A stretch of 64,000 nt of DNA. Source: Notamacropus eugenii (Eukaryota; Chordata; Mammalia; Diprotodontia; Macropodidae). Where the stretch lies: NCBI RefSeq assembly GCF_028372415.1, contig NC_092875.1, forward strand, positions 354,508,233 to 354,572,232, written 5' to 3'. This document shows, piece by piece, positions 57,601 to 64,000 of this stretch. A program made the translations under genes and the position numbers. Below the pieces are notes generated by a model. That model saw only the letters and a program-made list of their open reading frames with translations. It searched no databases and had not been told where the DNA came from. Position 1 is the stretch's first letter, and each line of letters starts with the position of its first letter.

Positions 57601-58794
57601 ACATTATGAATCTGATCCTATTCTTGAAAAAGATCTATGAGGTGCTGACTTGGAAAATGAGTGCTTCCATCTTATATTAAGATATTACCAGAGAGAAACT
57701 TCAAACAGGAAAAGACATGCATTAAAATCTTTATAATTATTAATGCAATTTTACATGTAAAACTCACAATCCTAATTTTTTTAGCTTATTCCTAAACATA
57801 CTCAAAGCCTTTACTCCTTATTTGGAAATATTCAGAAGCCAATTGGTCACATATCCTAATCCTTGGATTTTCAATAATTTAAACTTGTTGTTTTCTCAAT
57901 GTTTACCACTCCAGCAATTTTTTTTGTCTCCAAACACTTTTACATCTTTATCCTGTCTCTCATTTGGGGGATGTATGCATGTGTACCTATATATACTTAC
58001 ACATATACATACATAAACATATTAATCTCATACCATCTTGAAAAGATGAGATAGTTCCAGGGCCTAATCTCATACATGAACACAGAACTATTAGCAAGGA
58101 CATGGAAAGCCCAACTATTTACTTAGTTGCTCAGGATGTGAAGTTGACCACAAATTCAGATTAAGGCAGTAAGATCTTTCATACCTGCATTCTATTACAG
58201 TAAGTCAGATGTTATTGTATTAATCTATTAATGAATAGATTCAATATTGCAACAACAAAACCTCCACTATTCACCAACCCTGGTTATAGAAATTTGCTCT
58301 GACAGGAAAAAAAGAGGGACATGGTTATGACGATGTCAAGATCGGCCCTTCAAAGGCACAGTCTGAATTGACATAAGCCATAACAGAGAAAAAATTCCCT
58401 TAGCCCTCTTTGATTCCAGGCACAAATCATATGTACCAACCAATTGTACAGCCAGCTTTCACATTATTCAGAGTATCATAGCTAGGTTCAGAATTAGCCA
58501 GGTGGGAATATTTCCTCCTCAGAAGGACATAGCACAATGGGATCATTCAGACTGACTCAGTACAAATCTCAATTTTACATAACTGTTCTAAATTCTGGGA
58601 TCTTGTGGCCTGTAATCAGTGGTGTGCTGGTAAATGTTTAACATCAGGCTTTACGGGGAAAATGTACATACAGCACATTTTTAAGTTTAATCTACATTAT
58701 TAATATTTTCTCTATCATTCTCTTAAGTCTCAACAATCCATCAAGCTCTAGTCTAAAAATAACTGACTCATGGGAGCTAGTTTAACTTGGCTCC
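57601..58794. other. No recognised feature
   Basis: About 1.2 kb, AT-rich, no supported repeat or gene. Confidence 0.45.
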
Positions 58795-58955
58795 ATTATA
58801 CACCTATTTATAATCCCATGTCTGGGTTATATGACTTAAGATAAGTCAGAGTTCATCTGGGTCTCAATGTGTTCACTTATGAAATAAGGTAGCTGGGCTA
58901 GAATATTTTTAATTTCTCTTCCAATTCTGAATTCTAGGATATGACAATTTGGTAA
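58795..58955 (+). repeat. MIR-type SINE fragment
   Basis: 'gggttatatgacttaagata', 'tcatctgggtctcaatgtgt' and 'ttcttccaattctgaattct'-like end are MIR marks, diverged. Bases 58956-59435 hold nothing I recognise. Confidence 0.5.
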
Positions 58956-59435
58956 CCTAAATTGGCAAGTGTCATGTTAAAAGTTGTTGTCCTAATCTCT
59001 GAAGACAAAATATACAGAGACCCTAGGTGAATAAACTGGTAATCTCCTAAATTTGCAAGATAATTCTTGGTCCTCAAAGTGTGTCATCAGTGCTATAGTT
59101 ATGTGGGCTCCCAGTTCATTTGAAATAGAGGATACCAGAAACTAAGAAACTCTTGGATTGATTTTTTACCCCCATCTATCCTTCTTCCTCTCCCCTCTTC
59201 CACTCCAATCACTCCAGCCACCACAGCTTATTTGGGAGATTGTAAAGAAGAAAAAAAGAGTACATTCCTTTCATCTTCTTCTACCCAAGTGTCAAGTTCT
59301 ACACACTCCCATGTTCTTTAGCATCTATCATTGTATTAAAGTATTTCTCAAGAATGAGTTTTTTGTAGGTTAATGTGGTTGCCAAAAACAAACCAAGAAA
59401 TCTAATGAACTTGGGTTGCATTAAGAAGGATATGC

Positions 59436-60238
59436 AAAGCATCTAGAAATGAGGATGTACTAGATCTTTCATAACTTGCTATAATCCCAGAACATCTGAA
59501 ATGATGTTTAGTCCTGAGTCCCATGGTGTAAGAAGGACATTGATAAACTAGGGCATACCCTAGGGCAGATACAAAAGATGTGAAAAGGTCTTGAGTTCCT
59601 GTTCTATGAAGATCAGTTGAAGGAACTAGGTGAAGAGAAGACCCAGAGCAGATGCAGGAGCTGTGTGCAAATATTTGAAGAGCTTGGAAAAGGAATTGTA
59701 CTTGTTCAGTTTGGCTCCAGAGGGTCAAACCAGGAGCAATGAGTAGAAGTTGAAAAGAAGTTAATTTAAGTTTGATGAATGGGAAGTCCTCATAATAAAA
59801 ACTGTCCAAAAGTGAATGAGCCACCTTGGATGTGGTGAGCTTTCCCTCATTGGAGGTCTCACAGAAGAAATTGGATGGCAACTTATTGAGCATCTTATAG
59901 TGGGAAATCCTTTTAGGTATCGATTGAATGAGATAGCAACTCAGCTAGGTGATATAACCAATAGACTGCCAGGGCTGGAGTCAGGAAAACCCGAGTTCAA
60001 ATCCAGCTTCAGACACTTACTACGTGATCCTAGATAAGACACTTAACATCTCTTTGCTTCAGTTTCCTAAGCTATCAATCAAGATAACAATAGCACCTAC
60101 ATCCCAGGGTTGCTGTAAGGATAAAACAAGATAATAATTGTAAAGTACTTAGCACAGTGCCAGGCACATAGTAAGCACTATATAAATGTTAGCTATTATT
60201 ATTACTCAAACTCTGAAATGTTACGATTCTACGATTCA
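59436..60238 (+). mobile_element. CR1/L3 LINE 3' end, split by a SINE
   Basis: 'gtgcaaatatttgaagagct', 'acttgttcagtttggctcca', 'accaggagcaatgagtagaa', 'aaactgtccaaaagtgaatg' and 'cattggaggtctcacagaag' follow the CR1/L3 3'UTR. It breaks at about 59940 and resumes at about 60208 with 'actctgaaatgttacgattc' and 'tacgattcag', the short terminal repeats of the family. The minus 163-codon frame (59402-59893) across it has no motif. Confidence 0.78.
59941..60207 (+). repeat. tRNA-SINE/MIR chimeric element, full length
   Basis: Head 'agctaggtgatataaccaat', then 'cccgagttcaaatccagctt', 'ctttgcttcagtttcctaag', 'acatcccagggttgctgtaa', 'cagtgccaggcacatagtaa' and 'gcactatataaatgttagct'. It is the plus-strand counterpart of 30540-30800. 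It sits inside the CR1/L3 copy. Confidence 0.85.
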
Positions 60239-60317
60239 GAGTACCTTATGCTCTTTCTTGAAGAGTATGCACTCCTCTCTATTTTCCCTAGATACTCCAC
60301 TTGAAAAAAGTCAAGGT

Positions 60318-60505
60318 CTTCCACTATATCTGGGGCCATCTCCCATCATTCTGATCTATACTTTGCCACTAGATCCAGAAAGCTCCAAAGGAGAGAGGCT
60401 GGTGACTTTGCACAGTCCTCCCTCACTTCAATCCAATTCACTTACAAGTAATGGCAACACCTTCCTGATATTATGATCCTCTCTGAGAACCAAGAACAAA
60501 GGGCA
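60318..60505 (+). repeat. RTE-tailed SINE, 5'-truncated
   Basis: 'tctggggccatctcccatca', 'gccactagatccagaaagct', 'gaggctggtgactttgcaca', 'cagtcctccctcacttcaat' and tail 'gatcctctctgagaaccaag'. The tRNA-like head is missing. Confidence 0.75.
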
Positions 60506-61585
60506 GATCTTCCCCATTGCCATGTCAAGACAAGGCCTGAGGACAGAGGAGGGAAAGCTATCTCCATCATCCAACGCCCGTAGTTCTGAGTCCGGGACAG
60601 ACCTACAAGTCCACTGTCCCAAGCTTGATTCTATCATACCGGCCCTTATTTCTTCAGGATTTAACCTTTGTTTCTTGGCCTACTTTAGGTTCTGGGAATA
60701 CTTCAAAAAGCTTTCAATTTAGTAGCAGAAACTTCAGAACAATTCTTTGTAATCATTTTAAAAGTGAGGTAATTAAACAATGGCTCAAATAAAAATCAAC
60801 TTTGGGAATTGGGGAGAATTCCTAAGAAATTCTGGGGCTAACATCACTTCCCTTGATGAATTTCTAGGGGTTGGGTGACCTAGAAAACTGGACCAATTCT
60901 CTACTTTGTTTTGGATGTGGAGGTATGCTCTGTGTCTGATAACAGGAGTTAATCAGTCAGCCAATCATCCACTATTTACTGAGTTACTGCTGTGTTCAGA
61001 GCCCTGTAAAAATCCCTGGAAATCTTTCATGTGGTGTGGTAAATTGCAATTTCTGCGCTTGGTACAAAATTCCTTTGTATTTTCAGGTTATTGCTTCTTA
61101 GCAGGTATTGAGACGACCACCATCATCTCCGTTTTTACTCAGACTCAGATGCTTTGTCAAGGAGATGATCAGAGGAGAAGGCAAAGGTCGGCCCTCAGGA
61201 TAGATGCAAAGATGCACAGTAAAATAGTACAAGGGGATGTCACAAGCAGGACAGAAGAAAAGCAGGGGTCCTGGCTAATCCACAAAATGGATTCTCTTAC
61301 TGAGAAAAATTTTAACACCAAATTGATTTGGTACTTGGGGGAACTGGGACAGTGGGAGGGAGGGCCAAGAGCAAGAGAACTGTGAATACTTTGGTCTAAA
61401 CTCATCATGTAAAAAAATGCAACTGACATCTACTGATCACCTCCTAGGTGCTCAATTCTATGCTGAAACCTAAGACATGACGCTCACGATCTTGCTGGAC
61501 AGAGAAGACCTAAACACAAAAAACCAGAAAACAAAGTACAAACAAAACACAAAACAGACTAATCATAAGGCATTTCTATAGGACA
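60506..61585. other. No recognised gene
   Basis: A 159-codon plus frame (60906-61385) lies here, but part of it (60950-61010) looks like the start of the common CORE/L2 repeat and it has no motif, so I do not call it a gene. Confidence 0.4.
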
Positions 61586-61825
61586 GTAAAGTTTGGAAAA
61601 CTCTTTACATCAGTATTTCCTTTTAAGTCTCACAACACTCTGGGGAAGTAGTCACCATTACAGGTATTATTATTGCCTTGCAAATGAGGAAACTGGGAGA
61701 TTTGCAGACAGATTAAGTGATTTGTCCTCCTCATTTATACCTCAGCTAGTAGGTATAAGGATCAAGATTTGGGTCCAGGTGTTCCTGACTCTGGGTGCAA
61801 CCATCATGGTGCACTGCCTCTCTTT
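61586..61825 (-). repeat. MIR/CORE-type SINE, near full length
   Basis: 'aagtctcacaacactctggg', 'caaatgaggaaactgggaga', 'gtccaggtgttcctgactct' and 'catggtgcactgcc' in reverse order. Confidence 0.75.
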
Positions 61826-61954
61826 AGAACTCTATCCAAAAGTAGTATCTCCTTCACTATAGATCTTCAACCAAATTCTGGATGATCACTTGTCAGGGAT
61901 GTTGGAGAGGTGAATCTCAGTCAGGTGCAGGTTTGAGTATATGGCCTCTGAGGT
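61826..61954 (+). mobile_element. CR1/L3 LINE 3' end fragment
   Basis: 'ctatccaaaagtagtatctc', 'aattctggatgatcacttgt', 'cagggatgttggagaggtga' and 'tatggcctctgaggtccttt' are the last part of the CR1/L3 3'UTR. It stops where the inverted duplication starts. Confidence 0.65.
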
Positions 61955-62150
61955 CCTTTTAGCCACAAATTTAAGAGGTATTTCCATCAATTTTCTTTCA
62001 TTTTCATGGATTTTCTTTTCATCTACACAGCAAGTTCCTGATGAGGAACATTCTCTCCCAATGGAGATCAGCACCTCCTTTTTAACTTCTACTCTTCAAG
62101 AACCACATGGTACACTAAGAGGTTCAGGGTACCTTCTTTCATTTGGGATT
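61955..62150 (+). repeat. Inverted duplication, left arm
   Basis: Reverse-complement copy of parts of 62752-63038. About 133 bases (61955-62088) match at roughly 90% by eye, followed by a further matching stretch to 'atttgggatt' at 62150. Relative to the right arm it lacks about 107 bases that are MIR-derived. Confidence 0.88.
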
Positions 62151-62751
62151 TCTGTGGCTCTGTTTACAAGATGGGTATATGAATAAATACTAAAGTTAAT
62201 ATACAAATAATGCCTGTGATGGTTCAGAAATAACAAAGGGAGCTGGAGTAGTTGTGGAAGCATCCACAAGCCTTGAGCCAGGACTTCAATGATGTGTCAG
62301 AGCAGCTCAGGTAAAGCAGAGATGTTGAGATGCAAGAGTGAGCAAAGTCATGAAGGATTAATGAAAATGAACTATTTGGAAGGCAGCAAGTAGCCTGGCT
62401 ATAGTGAGGAGTGTTCATCTAAGGATGCTCATTTACTTACTAAGACAGCTGTGGAATTTGTAGGATGGAGAATATTCTTGAAAAATGTCCAGCCTCCTTG
62501 CCATACAATATCAGGAACCATTTTATCTCATTGGAAATATATGTGTCATTCCTTTTCTTTTTAGACTATAAAATGTGCAGTTCTTACAAGGCATCAGAGA
62601 ATTTTATTCAGTACTCAACCATCACAAAGCCCAGTCAGGAAATGAAGGAAAGAAAAAAGGAATGGCATTCATTCATCATTAAATTCCAAACCTACTCAAC
62701 TACTCTCATCTCTAGAATTAGCTACCATAATTCATTTTCATTAATCCCAAA
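62151..62751. other. Spacer between the inverted arms
   Basis: About 600 bases with no recognised repeat or gene. The 148-codon plus frame 62465-62911 starts here and runs through MIR sequence in the right arm. Confidence 0.5.
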
Positions 62752-63038
62752 TGAAAGAAGGTATTTCCAAGACAGCATGGTGTACTGGAGAGAACACAGG
62801 CCAGGGACTCAGAAGCCCCAAGTTCAAGTTCTACCTCTAACCCACAGAGACTGTGCAGCCCTGGGTAGAACCCTGAACCTTTTAGTGTGGTTCTTGAAGA
62901 CTAGAAGTTAAAAAGGAGGTGATGATCTCCATCAGGAGAGCATGTTTCTCATCAGGAACTTGCTGTGTAGATGAAAAGAAAGACCCGTGAAAATGAAAGA
63001 AAATTGATGGAGGAACCTCTTAAATTTGTGGCTAAAGG
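62752..63038 (-). repeat. Inverted duplication, right arm
   Basis: Contains a MIR-like head ('gacagcatggtgtactggag', 62772) with 'aagttcaagttctacctcta', a SINE extension ('gttaaaaaggaggtgatgat') and, from about 62985, L1 ORF2 sequence. The inner border is near 62752 and the outer border is inside the L1 at 63038. Confidence 0.88.
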
Positions 63039-63610
63039 GAGAATTCTTCACCAAACAAAGGACAGAGAAAGATATCTCACAAAAAAAAAGATAGTTTTGA
63101 TTATATAAAATTGAAAAACTTTTGAACAAACAAAATTAATACAATGAAAATAAGAAGAGAAATTTTTGCCTGGAAAAAAGTCTTTCCACCAAAAATACCT
63201 GATGAAAGTGTTATAGTCAAGACATATAGAGAATGAGTACAATGTAAAAGTCATTTCCCATTGGAGAAGTGGCCAAAGGATATAAGCAAGAAGTTCTCAA
63301 AAGAACTACAAACTATTAATTACCATACAAAAAAATGTTCCAAATCATTAACGAGAATAGCATTGTAAAGCTAAACCTTCTAAGGTTTTATCTCATGCTC
63401 AGCAAATTGGCAATAGTGATAGAAGATGTAAATAGTAAAGGTTGAGGCAAACTAACGGAATGCAGTTGTGAATTGATCCAACTATTCTGGAAACCAATGG
63501 AAATTCGGGGGGGGGGGCGTGAGGTTTAAGTGAATAAAACATTCATATTCTTTGACCTTGAGATTTCACTACTAGGAACATATCCCTAATGAATTAAGTA
63601 TAGAAAGTTC
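62985..63610 (+). pseudogene. L1 ORF2 C-terminal fragment
   Basis: The frame contains 'DSFDYIKLKNF' near 63095, a 'KIRREIFAWKKVF' block and 'FPIGEVAKGYKQEVLKRTTN' near 63255-63310, then 'CELIQLFWKPMEI' near 63465, in the order of the L1 ORF2 C-terminal region (compare the minus copy at 2.7-3.7 kb). It carries stops, frameshifts and an 11-G run at 63508. Both ends of ORF2 are missing. Confidence 0.82.
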
Positions 63611-63611
63611 A

Positions 63612-63658
63612 TATATGTGTGTGTGTGTATGTATGTAGATATATGTGTGTGTATGTTT
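63612..63658 (+). repeat. TG/TATG microsatellite
   Basis: 'atgtgtgtgtgtgtatgtat' and 'gatatatgtgtgtgtatgtt' make a compound run after the L1 fragment. Confidence 0.85.
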
Positions 63659-63659
63659 A

Positions 63660-63836
63660 ATATAAACAATTTTATTCAAAGCACTAATTGAGCACTGGGA
63701 ATACAAATACAGATGAAGAAACTAAAGCAAACAGGGTTAAGTGACTTCCCCAGGGTCACACAGCTATTAAGGCTCTGAACTCAGGTCCTCCTGATTTTAA
63801 GGGCCAGTGTTCTATCCACCGCTCCACTTAGCCATA
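63660..63836 (-). repeat. MIR/tRNA-SINE element
   Basis: 'taaagcaaacagggttaagt', 'cttccccagggtcacacagc', 'gaactcaggtcctcctgatt' and 'ctatccaccgctccacttag' in reverse order. Bases 63837-64000 hold nothing I recognise. Confidence 0.8.
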
Positions 63837-64000
63837 GGAACTATGGGTGTGGAGTATTGTGTATACTGTCAGACTCAGTCAGTATGTTTGGTTGGTTTTA
63901 CTAACTTGCTTTTCCCTTTCTAAGTTTTCATTCACTGGATGTGAGGAAGAGAGAAATGTCCCAAAATTATTGTGATGTTAAAGCAAAAAGCAGCAATAAA

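Noticed and set aside
59402..59893. 163-codon open frame on minus strand
   Set aside because: It is antisense to CR1/L3 3'UTR sequence, which is non-coding in the family.
60906..61385. 159-codon open frame on plus strand
   Set aside because: No recognisable domain, signal peptide or codon pattern; part of it looks like the common CORE/L2 repeat.
62465..62911. 148-codon plus frame
   Set aside because: It runs across the spacer and MIR sequence of the right inverted arm and has no motif.

Overview
The window looks like intergenic or intronic DNA from a marsupial genome. It is AT-rich with little CpG and carries no gene I can name. It is dense in repeats typical of marsupials: L1, CR1/L3, RTE and L2 LINEs, MIR/CORE-type SINEs, a tRNA-derived SINE that ends in an RTE-like tail, and an ERV-L-like provirus. 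Family names come from remembered repeat consensus and from translated motifs (L1 ORF2 C-terminus, L1 ORF1 RRM/CTD, RTE reverse transcriptase, CR1 'FADDTKLGG', dUTPase). Species cannot be fixed from the sequence alone.

Layout. 0-9 kb: SINE copies, a 5'-truncated L1 (2.3-4.2 kb, minus), a long CORE/L2-type repeat, and a CR1/L3 copy (6.4-8.6 kb, minus) broken by another repeat and a (CT)n run. 9.8-11.6 kb: an RTE element (minus) with a readable RT fragment and a full SINE inserted in it with an 11-bp target-site duplication. 12-24 kb: mostly sequence I do not recognise with scattered SINEs, plus one weak candidate first coding exon near 16.9 kb. 24.5-28 kb: an ERV-L-like provirus with two LTRs, PBS-like site, broken gag-like frames and a dUTPase fragment; pol is absent and the LTRs differ in copy number of an internal ~58-bp repeat. 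28-35 kb: SINEs, CR1/L3 and L2 pieces. 35.5-42 kb: a three-layer nest, with CR1/L3 broken by an old L1 3' end, itself broken by an L1 that has a 5' end and a 3' end but lacks its middle. 43.2-46 kb: a half-L1-like element with 5'UTR, decayed ORF1, no ORF2 and a doubled 3' terminus, inserted in a MIR. 46-64 kb: further SINE, L2 and CR1/L3 copies, a possible solo LTR, a ~200-bp inverted duplication at 61.95-63.04 kb, and an L1 ORF2 fragment.

No gene network can be described. The coding traces are all from retroelements and all are broken, except short uninterrupted stretches. The interest lies in element structure and order of insertion: shared 3' tails (SINE/RTE; half-L1/L1), nested insertions with visible target-site duplications, and internally deleted or duplicated elements. 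I see no convincing host-gene system, CRISPR array, tRNA or rRNA gene.
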